A stretch of DNA of 64,000 nucleotides from Nemophila menziesii (GCA_029959085.1 JARWIR010000018.1:21947001-22011000), one strand, 5' to 3'; shown: positions 11,526 through 22,649, counted from the first letter of the stretch. Numbers and translations are program-made. Notes: a model not told the origin generated them from the letters alone.

Positions 11526-14048
11526 ATGAATGACATTATCTCTCCGACACAGTCAGCGTTTATTAAAGGGAGAGCTATACAGGATAATATTATCATAGCA
11601 CAGGAAATTTCCTTCTTTATGAACAAAAAAAGGAGAAATAAGAAACATATGGCTGCTATAAAGATAGATATGAGGAAAGCTTACGAACAGGTAAGATGGG
11701 ACTTTATTATCCTCATTCTAAAAAAAATGGGGTTTTGTGACACTTGGATCAATTGGATTAAAAATTGTATTACTACAGTATCTTTTAATATTAACCTTAA
11801 CGGGGAACGACTCACAAAATTTAACGCAGGTCGAGGTCTTAGACAAGGGGACCCCTTGTCTCCATTCCTCTTTTCTATCATGACAGAAGCTTTGATCACC
11901 CTTATCAACCACAATGTTGAGGAGGGTGAAATTAATGGTATTCAAATTAACAGGAATTGTCCCATCATCTCTCACCTTCTTTTTGCAGATGACTCACTGT
12001 TTTTTCTGAATATAGAAGATACGAATTTGGAATGCTTTAAAGAATGCCTCGATACCTACTGCGAGGGCTCAGGTCAAAGTATTAACCTACATAAATCATC
12101 TATTCTTTTCAGTAAAGAAACTACAGAAGATCACAAAAAAATTGTTACTGATACATTAAAAATGAAAGAAACGACGAATTTAGGCTCTTATCTTGGAATT
12201 CCACTATGTCACAAAAGATCTAAAGTGGAGTCATTAGAATGGATCGCGGAGAAAGTGTTCAAACATACGGAGGGATGGAAAGCGAAACTTCTATCCGAGG
12301 GAGGGAAAGAGGTTCTCATAAAAGCCATCCTCCAAGCTATTCCTAACTATTATATGTCAATCTTTGCTTTTCCAGTTGCTTTTTGTAACAGGTTAATCTC
12401 GGCTATTTCAAATTTTTGGTGGAACTCAGGTGAGAAAAATAGGATACACTGGCTTGCATGGGAAAAAGTAGCTGTTGGGAAACTCATAGGCGGACTAGGT
12501 TTCAAGGATTTCAAAAGAATGAACACGGCACTTCTGGGAGCTCAGGCATGGAAATTGATACATAATCAAACTACACTAGCAGCCAAATTGTTAAAAGGTA
12601 TTTATTTTCCCAAAACGTCATTTTTAAATTGTAAACTAAAGCAAAGCAGAACATGGAGTTGGGCCAGCCTTAATGAAGGACAGGACTTTATCAAAAAACA
12701 TGGAATACATATAATTGGGAATGGGGAGAACATCAATATATGGGAGGACAAATGGATAGATACAAAATGGAAAATAGAAAAACCAAATAACTGCAAGATT
12801 GAAAAAGTAAGTGAGCTATTTAGTCAAAATGAGTTGAAATGGGATTTAGAACTACTCGATGATCTATTCCCGAAACCTATCATCCCACTCATAAAAAGAA
12901 TTAGACTACATGAAATGCCTCAAGAGGATAGATATGTTTGGCCTTATTCAAAGGAAGGGACGTATAACACAAAGACAGGATACAAACTCATTACCGAAGA
13001 GTATATTGCTAAGAAACCAAACACTTCAACAAGCAGTAATAAACAAAACCCAGAAGTCTGGAATACTATATGGAAATCAAATATACCTAAGAAGATCAAA
13101 TTATTTATGTGGAGAGCGATTAATAATGCTCTTCCTACTAAAGAAAATCTGAAAAAGAGAAAATGCTCAGAAACCAAGGAATGCCCCTGGTGCGGGAAAG
13201 ACAATGAGACAGTTGAGCACCTTTTGTTAACTTGTAAGATGTGTAAAGAGATCTGGGCTGGAATACCCCTCCAGATCCGAATAGGGGAAGAACTGAAAGA
13301 GACTATTGATAACTGGTTTTTAAATATAATCAAAGCCTATAAGGAAGAAGGATGGGATGAGGGGGTGGTAAGAGACTTAATTATGATAAATCTATGGAAT
13401 ATTTGGAAAGGGAAAATGAAGGCGACACACGAAGACACGAAAATAGAAGGAGACAATCTCATAAGAAACACAACTAAACTCATCGAAGAAGTTCACGGCA
13501 TCAATTGGAAAGATTTCAACAAGTGCAAAAAATTCAAAGAAAATAGGCAAATAGAGACCACCGATCTAGAAGAGGAAGAAATTAATGAAGTAGAAATTCA
13601 CTGTGACGCAGCGTTTAAGAATAAGTATGAACCTACAGGTTTAGCAGTGATCATTACACAGTACCCGGATAAAACGATAACTAAATATAGCGGGGTGGCA
13701 GATTGTAGCTCAATTGTTGAAGGTGAAGCACTAGCGGTCCTCAATGGAGTTGAAGCTTTCAATATACACCCGGATAAAAAAACGGTCATTTTGTCAGACA
13801 ACCTTGAAGTTATTCAAGGTATCAAGCAGGTGTCAGCGGCAGGTTGGGCTATTCAACCTATTCTTCGCAATATTATCCACATGGCGAATGGGAGTACTTT
13901 CTTGAAGTTTAAACACATCAAGAGGAACCTCAACAGTATCGCGGATAAGGTTGCTAAAGAAGCTAGGCACGGGGCGTTGAAGGATCGGGAGACGACTACT
14001 TGTCATCCCGATTTATCAAATAAATTATGTAAATTAGGAATTGGTTAG
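11526..14048 (+). CDS. LINE ORF2, C-terminal part: RT, zf-RVT and RNase H (840 aa from first Met)
   Basis: This continues the endonuclease frame after the TAG. The coding frame is open from 11322, but the first ATG is at 11526. Reverse transcriptase blocks include QSAFIKGR (residues about 9-16), KIDMRKAY with the first catalytic Asp (about 46-53), GLRQGDPLSPFLF (about 104-116) and FADD (153-156), the polymerase active site. A thumb and connector carry GGLGFKDF. A zinc-binding zf-RVT segment follows with CPWCGKD, HLLLTC and related residues. The C-terminal RNase H shows HCDAAF, EGEALA, LSDN and NSIADKVAKEA, keeping the acidic active-site residues. The enzyme part looks intact, but without readthrough it would lack the endonuclease. 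Confidence 0.85.
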   Translation: MNDIISPTQSAFIKGRAIQDNIIIAQEISFFMNKKRRNKKHMAAIKIDMRKAYEQVRWDFIILILKKMGFCDTWINWIKNCITTVSFNINLNGERLTKFNAGRGLRQGDPLSPFLFSIMTEALITLINHNVEEGEINGIQINRNCPIISHLLFADDSLFFLNIEDTNLECFKECLDTYCEGSGQSINLHKSSILFSKETTEDHKKIVTDTLKMKETTNLGSYLGIPLCHKRSKVESLEWIAEKVFKHTEGWKAKLLSEGGKEVLIKAILQAIPNYYMSIFAFPVAFCNRLISAISNFWWNSGEKNRIHWLAWEKVAVGKLIGGLGFKDFKRMNTALLGAQAWKLIHNQTTLAAKLLKGIYFPKTSFLNCKLKQSRTWSWASLNEGQDFIKKHGIHIIGNGENINIWEDKWIDTKWKIEKPNNCKIEKVSELFSQNELKWDLELLDDLFPKPIIPLIKRIRLHEMPQEDRYVWPYSKEGTYNTKTGYKLITEEYIAKKPNTSTSSNKQNPEVWNTIWKSNIPKKIKLFMWRAINNALPTKENLKKRKCSETKECPWCGKDNETVEHLLLTCKMCKEIWAGIPLQIRIGEELKETIDNWFLNIIKAYKEEGWDEGVVRDLIMINLWNIWKGKMKATHEDTKIEGDNLIRNTTKLIEEVHGINWKDFNKCKKFKENRQIETTDLEEEEINEVEIHCDAAFKNKYEPTGLAVIITQYPDKTITKYSGVADCSSIVEGEALAVLNGVEAFNIHPDKKTVILSDNLEVIQGIKQVSAAGWAIQPILRNIIHMANGSTFLKFKHIKRNLNSIADKVAKEARHGALKDRETTTCHPDLSNKLCKLGIG

Positions 14049-14096
14049 ACGATTTTCTTTTGGTGCTACGGCACCTTCTAATGTCCAAAAAAAAAA

Positions 14097-14109
14097 TATA
14101 GGTCTGTAC
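14097..14109 (+). repeat. Right target-site duplication of the LINE
   Basis: This matches 8431-8443 base for base and follows the poly(A) run at 14086-14096, as expected for target-primed reverse transcription. Confidence 0.75.
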
Positions 14110-14767
14110 CCATAGGTACGGATCTACTCGCTTAAAGAAAAGAAGAAAAAGAATAAAAAACGAATTTCTGAAAGAAAAAAATAATTGAAAAGGGTATAGA
14201 TGGAAAAAATCCAACCAAAAATTGTAACTAGGCCTTATAAAGAAGGTTTTTTTAACTAGGCTTTAAAAACTCTCTTTGTTACAAAATAGGCTTTAATTTG
14301 TAGATTCCTATTTTTTTTAATTAATAGTAAAAGTGACAAAAATGATACTTGATAGTTCACATAACATTTTGGGTAATATAAATGAAAAATAAAAGATAAT
14401 ATTCATGATCCTAAGCACTTCCTTTGACAGCCACTCTTTTTGACCTTTTCATCCAGAATTGTTTCAGATCCAATCTTAGTCGTTGCTTCCTCAAGAGACT
14501 CGTATTTAGTTATACTCATTTTATTTTATCAGGCCCTTCAAAGTATAGTGCTCAGGTCTCCAAGAAGAGGAAGCTTTTCGTATTACCCAACCTTAATATA
14601 AGTTGTTTTTATCGCTCGTGTTACCTCAGTTTTCACTCTTTGATACCTCTGAAGAAGTTGGTTTTATTGCTCGTTCCATCAACAGAGTCTCTATCAACCT
14701 TAGATCCTTCAGCTATCTCTAGAGACAATATTTCTAGGGACTCTAAGGCTGAAACTGGAGAATAAGT
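14110..14767 (+). other. Intergenic, with an unrecognised 113-codon frame (14424-14765)
   Basis: The frame 14424-14765 is the longest here. It has a Ser/Leu-rich composition and no motif I recognise, and it ends within the copia insertion flank (TAAGT, then the LTR). Any original continuation would lie past 19514, where I see no matching coding sequence. I do not claim it is a gene. Confidence 0.3.
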
Positions 14768-15144
14768 TGTTGGAATGTGATGAGTTTATAATTGCGAGAG
14801 GAGATATATAAGTACTGGAGAGGAGATTATATAAACTATAACTCTACTCAATCACTGCTATAAAATATTTGTGTTTTTCCTTGTAACTTTTTCTTCCTAA
14901 TTAACTATGATACTAATACTATTTATACTAGTAGAATACTAAAGATACTAATTAGATACTAAGAATAAAGACATAAACTTTTGATGTCTTTCAAACTACT
15001 CAGAAGGCCAACGATCTGTCTTGATTCACTGAGCAGCTAGTCCAACAATCTGTCTTGATTCATTGAGCAGCTTTGATTTATTGATCCACCAGATGACGTT
15101 TATCTTGATACATCAGTAGTTGAGATTCATTGAACTTATCAACA
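14768..15144 (-). repeat. 3' LTR of copia element (377 bp)
   Basis: This is the left LTR on the plus strand and the 3' LTR in the element's orientation. It begins tgttggaatgtg and ends cttatcaaca. It is shorter than its partner because short segments, including one of about 40 bp near the right end, are missing. Confidence 0.85.
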
Positions 15145-15158
15145 CTCCCCCTTAAACT
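15145..15158 (-). promoter_or_regulatory. Polypurine tract of copia element
   Basis: The minus strand reads tttaagggggag directly before the 3' LTR. This is the purine-rich primer for plus-strand DNA synthesis in LTR retrotransposons. Confidence 0.75.
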
Positions 15159-16430
15159 TGATGCTCGCATTCCAAGACGACTTTTCAACTTCTCAAACAC
15201 GTCTTTTCTTAATGGCTTTGTGAAGATGTCTGCCACTGGATCATCGATCTTCACATACTTTACTTGAACGTCCTTCTTTGCAATGCATTCCCTGATGAAG
15301 TGAAAACGAGTATCGATGTGTTTACTTATATCATGTAATACCAAATTTTTTTGCCAAGGCAATTGCTGACTTGGTATCAACATGAATATCAGTTGATTCA
15401 ACTTGATTAAATCTCAACTCCTTAAGCATATTTCTTAGCCAAAGTACATGACACACACTCGACGTTACAGCCACGTATTCAGCTTCACATGTTGACAATG
15501 TGACAATTGGTTGTTTCTTTAAAATCCAAGTAAAAGCTGATTCACCAAAGTAGAAAACAAAACCTGTTGTACTCTTGCGATCATCAATGTCTCCTACCCA
15601 ATAAATATCGCTATATCCTACCAATTTCAAATTTCCAGAAGTAGGAGATAAAATTCCATTATCTATAGTATCTTTAATATATTGGAGAATTCTCTTTTCT
15701 ATTTTAAAATGATAGATGGTTGGGTTCTCCATAAATCGACTAACAAGACCATCAGCATATAGAATATCTGTTCGAGTGCAGGTTAAGTATCTTAGGCTTC
15801 CAATCAAGCTTTGAATAAGGTTGGATCGAACACTTCTCCACCTATATGCTTAGATAACTTCTCACCTACATCGATCGGGGTGCTAACTGACTCGCAATTC
15901 ACCATTTTAAATTTCTTTAGAACTTCTCTGGCATAACTTTCTTGACAGATGAGAGTTCCCTCACTACTTTGTTGCGCCTCGATCCCAAGATAATTAGACA
16001 CCAACCCGATGTCTGTCATCTCAAACTCCTCGGTCATTTCTTTCTTAAATGAGGCAATCATTTCATCGTTGTTTCCTGAAAATATCAAATCATCGACATA
16101 GAGACAAACAATTAAGATATTACCTTTTTCATTTGTCTTGACATAGAAAGCATGCTCGTGTGGGCATTTATTGAACCCCTTCTTCTGGAAATGTTAATCT
16201 ATGTGACTATTCCAAGCCCTCGGGGCTTGCTTCAACCCATATAAGGCCTTCTTCAATTTTAACACCTTATTTCCATGCCCTTTAACAACATATCCTTCTG
16301 GTTGCTCTATATACACATCCTCTTCAAGGTTTCCATTCAAGAATGCTGATTTAACATCCATTTGATAAATCTTCCACTTCTTTTGTGCTTCCAAGGAAAT
16401 AAGAGATCTGATTGTCTCCAATCGAGCAAC
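15150..16430 (-). pseudogene. Copia reverse transcriptase and RNase H, broken
   Basis: The frame at 16194-16421 has the hallmark YQMDVKSAFLNG and KALYGLKQAPRAW blocks of copia RT. The YVDD active site is encoded at 16089-16100, immediately upstream of the frame 15804-16088. RNase H follows in 15331-15807, with SLRYLTCTRTDI, GYSDIYWVGD and STCEAEYVA blocks. The closing ADIFTKPL block is in the frame 15078-15401. At least three frame changes and stops separate these parts, so no full enzyme can be made. In the living element this would be the C-terminal half of the pol polyprotein. Confidence 0.85.
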
Positions 16431-16794
16431 AGGGGCAAAGACTTCGGCGTAGTTAATCCCTACTCTTTATTTGTGATCCTTTACCACAAGCCTTGCTTTG
16501 TACCTTTCAATTTCTCCTTTTGCATTCTTCTTGATATTGTAAACCCACTTCACACCAATGGGTTTGTGCTCCATTTGTCACTTCTACTTGCTTCCTCAAA
16601 ACTTATAGGTTAAATATCCGCGAACAAACAAAATAGATTTGGGTTCTGATTGAGATCATATATCTCTTGCAATGATCTTGTATTTTGGGGGCGTTCACTT
16701 CTAGAACTTTTGCCTTCTAACAAGGATGGACTCGGTGAAAGTGGAGTAATCGGCTTCTCTTGTTCATTCTCTTCATCTTCACTACCTTCCTTAT

Positions 16795-17394
16795 TCAGTA
16801 AGAAAATAAAATTTTCATTTTCTTGTGAACTCCATTCCCACAAACTTCTTCCATCAAACATAACGTCTCAACTAGTTCTCCTCGTCTTCTGAATAGGATT
16901 ATACAATTAATAACTCTTCGATGCATGATCATACCCAACAAAGATAAATATTTTACTTTTACCTTCCAGCTTCTTCCGCTGCTGATCTGGTACATGCATA
17001 TGTGCAATGCTTCCAAAGACTCTGAAATTTGATATGCTCGGTTTGTATCCACTCCAAACCTCCTTGGGGTTTTTATCTTCAACGCTTTTTGTCGGAGAAC
17101 GATTCCAGAGATACACAGCACAATCAGCATTGGCAAATTTTTGCTCTTCAACATAAATCGATCCATATTCGTAATGGACCAATTCTTCCTTCCCACAACT
17201 CCATTTTGTTGTGGTGAATAAGGAACTGTGAGAGGTCTACGAATACCAATCTTCTCACAAAACTCCTTGAATTCATTTGATGTGAACTCTCCTTTTCGAT
17301 CAAATCTCATCGCCTTGATATGATAATCACTTTGTTTCTCCGCGAGTGCTTTGAACTTCTGGAAAGCAGAGAATACCGCAGATTTATTCTTCAA
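16795..17394 (-). pseudogene. Copia integrase core, broken, catalytic Glu replaced
   Basis: The frame encodes the second half of the copia integrase core. FDRKGEFTSNEF corresponds to the usual SDxGGEF block with a catalytic Asp, and SPQQNGVVGRKN corresponds to SPQQNGVVERKN, where the Glu of the D-D-E triad is replaced by Gly. Downstream frames (16907-17182) continue with the KSVEDKNPKEVWSGYKP block. Together with frameshifts this abolishes activity. Integrase would insert the cDNA into the genome. Confidence 0.85.
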
Positions 17395-17418
17395 AAAATA
17401 AACCCAGGTCTTCCAACT

Positions 17419-18117
17419 TTAATCATCAATGAATAGAAGAAAATATCTATTCTTTCCAAATGAGGCAGGATCGATCGACCCACATACATCAGCATGAATT
17501 AACTCCAATGGTTGTTTTGCCCTTGGCATAGATTCCTTAGGAAAAACTCTCTGATGTTTTTTTCCAACAAGACATCCTTCACATAGTTTATCTGGTTGTG
17601 CGATTTGAGGTAATCCTTTTACCATATACTTAGACGACATCGCTTTTAATCCATCAAAGTTGAGATGTCCGAGCCTCAAATGCCACAACCAAAATGGATT
17701 TTCATAACATGGCTTCAAACACTTTGCTTCATCATGGTGAATGTTCATTATAAACATCCTATTGCTAGTCATTGGAACTTTTGCAATTAAGGCCCTGTCA
17801 CCACTTTTCAAATACAGACTCTTGTGCTCTAACTGCATAGTGTGGCCTTTCTCCAGTAACTGCCCCATACTCAAGATATTTGCTTTCATTCCTAGAAAAA
17901 AATAAACATCAGAAATACACTGATGTTCACCATTCTTTAATCTAATCATGATTTTTCCTTTGACTAGAGTTTTTGACATATCACCAAAAGTTATATTACC
18001 ACTTACAGATTCATCCATCTCGACGAACATGTTTTTATTTCCACACATATGATTACTTGCACCTGTATCGAGGTACCATTCAGATTTATTCTCTCTCATC
18101 GACACCTCGTACTCCAA
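17419..18117 (-). pseudogene. Copia protease, GAG-pre-integrase and start of integrase
   Basis: The 232-residue frame opens with the retropepsin active site WYLDTGASNHM (residues about 14-24). An LWHLRLGHLNFDGL block (GAG-pre-integrase zinc-binding His region) follows, then CEGCLVGKKHQRVFP, and finally the integrase start ELIHADVCGSIDPASFGKNRYFLLFIDD with the first catalytic Asp. A frameshift near 17400-17420 separates it from the rest of integrase. Confidence 0.85.
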
Positions 18118-19067
18118 TAAAAGTGTCTCATCTTCTTTTTTCTCTTCTGTAAGATGAGCTTTTTTTTCCTCTTGAGGTCCATCATAAAACTCATAAGAAT
18201 AGTGTCCGAATCTATGACAATTGTATCACTCTATAGATTTCTTGTCTTATTGTTTATAGAAGCCTCCTCTTCTTCAACCTCTAGTCGATTTAGACTCGAC
18301 TTTTGCATCATTATCATACCATGTGGCTTGACTATCACAACCTCGACCACGGCCTCTACCGTCCTCTTCCTCGACCACGCCAGCCTTGGTTATTTGTACT
18401 ACCATCATTTTAATATTCACTTTTTCTTCCAAATCTTGGTCAATTGGATCTTTTGTCCTTTTTTTTATCTTTTCTTCATGGACTTGTAATTTTCCTGTTA
18501 ACTCATTAATAGTCAAGGTTTCCAAATCATTGGACTCCTCGATGGCTACAACAACGTGATCAAAATTCAGATCAATCGATCAAAAAATATTCTCAACCAC
18601 ACGATTTTCTGGTAAATCTTCGCCATTCATTTGAAGTTGATTTATCATTGCGTGAATTCTTGATACATAGTCAAAGATTGATCGGTATCCTTCATTTTCA
18701 AATATTCGAACTCACCACGAAGACTTTGGAGACGAACCTTCTTCACCCTATCAATTCCTTTGAACGTATTATGGAGAATTTCCCAAGCCCTATATGAAAT
18801 AGTGGCTTGTGCTATCTTCTCAAAGATAGAGTCATCAACACTCAGTTGAATGATAGAAAGAGCCTTTTGATCTTTCACTCGAGCATCTTTTGCAGCCTTC
18901 TTTTAGGCTTGGTTAAGAGTGGACAGACCCTCTGGTTCAACATATTCTTATTAAATGGCATCCTACGCATCTTGTCCACCAAGATATGCCTTCATTTGGA
19001 TTCTCCACCTCTCATAGTTACTCTTTGTGAGTTTTGGCAATGGCATGCCTATACTAATTGTTGCCAT
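18118..19067 (-). pseudogene. Copia gag remnant
   Basis: The gag start codon appears to be at 19065-19067 (minus), in a context encoding PLPKLTKSNYERW, typical of copia gag. The frame 18645-18878 covers the UBN2-type middle (YRAWEILHNTFKG, RLQSLRGEFEYLKM). The frame 18274-18525 covers the Arg/Gly-rich tail. Near 18200-18230 a degenerate CHRFGHYS-like zinc knuckle is visible with one Cys lost. Stops and frameshifts break the gene. Confidence 0.75.
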
Positions 19068-19091
19068 ATCTACCTTGCTCTGATAGCAGTT
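19068..19091 (-). promoter_or_regulatory. Primer binding site (tRNA-Met type)
   Basis: Immediately inside the 5' LTR the minus strand reads ctgctatcagagcaagg. The TATCAGAGC core matches the PBS complementary to plant initiator tRNA-Met, which is common in Ty1-copia elements. Confidence 0.7.
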
Positions 19092-19514
19092 TGTTGGAAT
19101 GTGCTGAATTTATAATTACGAGGGGAGATATATAAGTACTTGAGAGGAGATTATATAAACTATAGCTTTGCTCAGTCACTACTATAAAATACTTGTGTTT
19201 TTCCTTATAATTTTTTTCTTGCTAATTAACTATGATACTAATACTATTTATACTAGTAGAATACTAAAGATACTAATTAGACACTAAGAATAAAGACGTA
19301 AACTCTTGACAACCATATGTCTTTCAAACTACTCAGAAGGCCAACGATTTGTCTTGATTCACTGAGCAGCTAGTCCAATGACCTGTCTTGATTCATTGAG
19401 CAGCTTTGATTCATTGTTCCACCAGATGTCTTTCCAACTTCTCCTAAATATAGTGCATTATCTTATTACATCAGTAGTTTAGATCCATTGAACTTATTAA
19501 ATTTAATATCAACA
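19092..19514 (-). repeat. 5' LTR of copia element (423 bp)
   Basis: This is the right LTR on the plus strand. It starts tgttggaatgtg and ends taatatcaaca, with the same internal blocks as 14768-15144 plus two extra segments. It lies next to the PBS and so is the 5' LTR in the element's own orientation. Confidence 0.85.
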
Positions 19515-19821
19515 TAAGCTGCCTCGAGTATTAGGGACCTCCATGTTGCTTCTTTTATTTTTCCATTTATCCTTCACTCTTCTCCAGCTTTTCTTCCCTC
19601 AGAATTTTACGGCGCTCGGAAGGTTTAGTAGTTACTTCTTCCTCCACTTGTCGGACATTTATTTCCCTAATTAAATTCTATGAATTGACAGTGACCTTGG
19701 ATCTATATCCAATTCTACATGCTTATGTAATGTCAACATGTTAATGGAGGATTCTTTACCATAAGTATTGTCTTAATTGCAAATCTATGTGAGAGATCAG
19801 AATGTTTGTCCATATCGTGTA

Positions 19822-20072
19822 CTCCCTTTGTTCATCAATATTTTTCATATTTTTTTCACTTAAATTAAGGAAAGCAATTAATTTTCTCTATTTTTACTAA
19901 ACTACTCTCAACGAACTAAGTAACTAAATTTAATGATGACAACTTTTTGAATATTAAATAAAGATAAAATTGGTAAAAAAAAAGGTGAAAAAGTACATTG
20001 TATTTTAAACGGACAATTTTTTGTGGATATTTACTTTTAGAAATTGTGACAAACATTGATGGACGGAGAGAG
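19822..20072. mobile_element. Stowaway-type MITE (Tc1/mariner)
   Basis: The ends are ctccctttgttcatcaata on the left and, on the opposite strand, ctctctccgtccatcaatg. These match the classic plant Stowaway terminus CTCCCTCCGT. A TA dinucleotide flanks each end (19820-19821 and 20073-20074). The 251-bp AT-rich body has no coding capacity. Confidence 0.8.
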
Positions 20073-20249
20073 TATATTTGTGCTTGATTTATATGGACTA
20101 AGCCTCGGAAAAGACTGTCTAAATGATGAAAGCAATGTCATAACCCTCTGTCATATGATCCATGATAACTAGTAGAGCTTTTTTTATTTTTGATATTTTT
20201 TTAAAGTAATTAGCGTTTTGGCATAGAAAGAAAAAAAAATCCAGGTTTG

Positions 20250-20430
20250 GCACATGGGCGGTAACCTGCTTACCTCCCTTCCTTAATTACGATATTAGGG
20301 AAAGGTAGGCTAGCCACCGCCCAAAGAACAAAATTAATTTTGGGGAGCGCAGTAGGCTAGCTACCACCCTTAGCGTTAATTTTACCGTAAAGTAAGGGTA
20401 GTTGGCTAGCCACCGCCCTTCGATGCAGTT
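20250..20430. repeat. Three imperfect copies of a 'ggctagccaccgccc' motif
   Basis: The motif appears near 20308, 20351 and 20403 with small changes, spaced about 45-50 bp apart. It lies between the Stowaway MITE and the MULE relic. ggctagcc is palindromic. The block may be part of a MULE terminal region, but I could not find a partner on the far side. Confidence 0.5.
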
Positions 20431-20736
20431 TAATTGTCTGCAAAACTCATAAAATCCCATTAAGAGAGTTCATTCATTCAACCAAAAACCCACCGCCCCT
20501 CTGCCCCACCGCCTTGCTGCCACCACCGCCGTTCATTGTTCCAGTTATTCCACCTAATTCAACCTTCTACTCAAGCACATCCCTCCAAATCTTAAGGTTA
20601 GGGTTTCCAAAACCCTTCCTTTTTAAGTTATGCTTTTTATCATTGATTTTGATAAATGCATGCTTGTATATTAAGTGTAAAAGGGTTTAATTTCGTGTTA
20701 TATTGTTGCAAAAGCTATTGGATTCATTTCACACTT

Positions 20737-22532
20737 TTAGGTAATTGCACAATTGGTTCTTTTATAAATTTTAAGGGCGACCTTCGGTGGGAATACACTT
20801 CCTTTTGCCAAAGCATCCTTCCCGTCTTGTCTCCTTACCACAAAGTAACCGACACTTTTCTGAAATGTTAACAATACAATAGCCGTTACAGGAAACCCCC
20901 TAACTCCCTTCAAAACGTTATTAAAAACCTCCGATAAGTTTGTTGTCATATTACCACAAAGGTACCCGCCGTCATGTGCAAGTGACCATCTTTCCTTCGG
21001 GATTTTTTCAATCCAACCTTTGTATTTTCCGTCATTTAACTCGCAAAATTGTCAGTAATACTTATCAAATTCATGCATATCTGACATGTAAGCAAGATCA
21101 ATGAAAGTCTTCTTTGACACCCGATTTTTGTATTTGTGATTCAAATTGCTAGCTAAGTGGAGCACACAAAATCGATGAACTCCTTCGAGGTGTGGAAACA
21201 CATCGACCACGCTTCGCAATATACCTCTATGTCGATCCGACAATAAACATATTTTCCGTTTTTCCGTAACATATTTTTTTAAACAAGTCAAAAAAAATGT
21301 CCATGTGTCTGTCGACTCAACATCGCTAACGAATAAGCTAACGGAAACAGTTTATTGCTCGCATCGTACCCAACCGCAATAAGTAGTTTACCATCATACT
21401 TTCCATATAAATAGGTTACATCAATGCTAACCATGGGCATCATATGCTTGAAACCTTCGATATTAGCTCCATATGCCCAAAAAACCATATCAAACGTAGC
21501 TTTGTTGCCCACAACACTTTTATACACAAACTCGTATATTGTCCCCCGGTTAGTGATTCGTAAAGCACCCAAAAGTTTAGGTAAATCCATGAATGCACCT
21601 TCATGTGTTCCGAATAATTTTTCAAGCACTTTTTGTTTACCCCGCCATGCCTTACCATATGAAATGTAATGGCCGTAATCCTTATGATTTTAGTTTGTAT
21701 CAAACCAATTTTCATATCTATATCAGTCTTCACCATTCCGAATACTTCATCTCTAACAAAATCTGGTCAATTGCCGGTGATTTATCACAAGAATTCCGGG
21801 TTGACACTTATGTCCTTCTAACCTAGTAATCTCCCACACATTACTTCGACTAGCATAAATACCACGAAGATAAAAATCCGAAACCGTCTTTAGCATATAC
21901 ACAAATGCGTGGAATGTATTTATTATTCTTCCTTTTCGTTTTACATTGCTTGTGATTTTTAAGGTGCCACCTACTCACGTCCAACAAAAGAGCACGTCTT
22001 GAGGCGTATCGCTCACCCAAGATGAGTTGAACTCCGTTCACCATGGAAGATGGTTGACTTAATTTCCAATCATGACATTCTCCTTTCTCGCTCGTATCAA
22101 GAGGACCAAAATTGTAATTATTGGATTAGAAAAATCATCATCGTCATCGTCATCGTCATTGTCTTCGTTACCGCTATATTTATTACCATCACTATAAATA
22201 TGATAACCCTCTTCATCTGATGCCTCCGATTCGGTTTCGCTATCTTCATCATTTTCACTATCAACTTCGCGCGCGAATCGGCTCAATAGGTGTGGATGTG
22301 TTACCCCGCTCATAATTCTTTTTTTACCCTTTTCACGAGAAGTGGATGCTTGCGTTTTACGAATTTCTTTAATCTCGGCGTAAATCTCAATAGCATGGTA
22401 TTGACCGTTTCTCGCCCCACATACCATCGCATTGATCATGTCCTCCCCAACATCTAAAGCATGATATCGTGGAGGGTTTGCCGAAATCGGATATCGCCAT
22501 TTCAAATCGAAAGTAACTATATTGCGTTCCAA
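20737..22532 (-). pseudogene. Mutator-like (MULE) transposase relic
   Basis: Several minus-strand frames line up as a MULE transposase. 22059-22532 is an acidic N-terminal region with a run of eight Asp and a LKWRYP-type MuDR domain start. 21850-22044 holds the GERYASRRALLLDVSRWHLK block of the MuDR N-terminal domain. 21288-21629 holds the MULE catalytic core (SIDVTYLYGKYDGKLLIAVG, with the first Asp). 21052-21291 has LLSDRHRGIL with the second Asp and HRFCVLHLASNLNHKYK. 20737-20949 has MTTNLSEVFNNVLKG, the usual block before the SWIM zinc finger. I do not see the SWIM finger itself, so the C-terminus is missing. Frameshifts separate the blocks, and no terminal inverted repeats were found. 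Confidence 0.85.
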
Positions 22533-22649
22533 TTACAAGTCGAACATACTGCTTGTTTTAAACCAATCAACCCAATATCTTCTCCGGTCATAAGCACTTT
22601 ACAATTTCCTCCGGCATACTCAAGAACATTGTTACCACTCTAAACAATA

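Larger units (their letters stand above)
8444..14096 (+). mobile_element. Near full-length L1-type LINE
   Basis: About 5.65 kb: a 5' leader of about 160-180 bp, ORF1 (8626-9918), ORF2 (9915-14048), a very short 3' UTR and a poly(A) run (14086-14096), bounded by a target-site duplication. ORF2 has all four L1 domains (EN, RT, zf-RVT, RNase H) with key residues intact. One in-frame TAG at 11319-11321 interrupts it. The frame is otherwise open from 9915 to 14048, and I see no frameshift. If the duplication is the longer version, the element starts near 8463. It inserted relatively recently compared with the shattered copy at 0.8-5.75 kb. Confidence 0.9.
14768..19514 (-). mobile_element. Decayed Ty1-copia LTR retrotransposon
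   Basis: 4.75 kb, bounded by two related LTRs (14768-15144 and 19092-19514) that both run tgttg...caaca. Read on the minus strand it has a PBS after the 5' LTR, then gag, protease, integrase, RT and RNase H in copia order, then a polypurine tract. Flanking bases TAAGT (14763-14767) and TAAGC (19515-19519) are a 5-bp target duplication with one mismatch. LTR divergence, including two segments missing from the left copy, and frameshifts in every domain mark an old insertion. Confidence 0.9.

Noticed and set aside
12910..13152. 80-codon plus-strand frame inside LINE ORF2
   Set aside because: Out-of-frame shadow of the RT/RNase H coding sequence.
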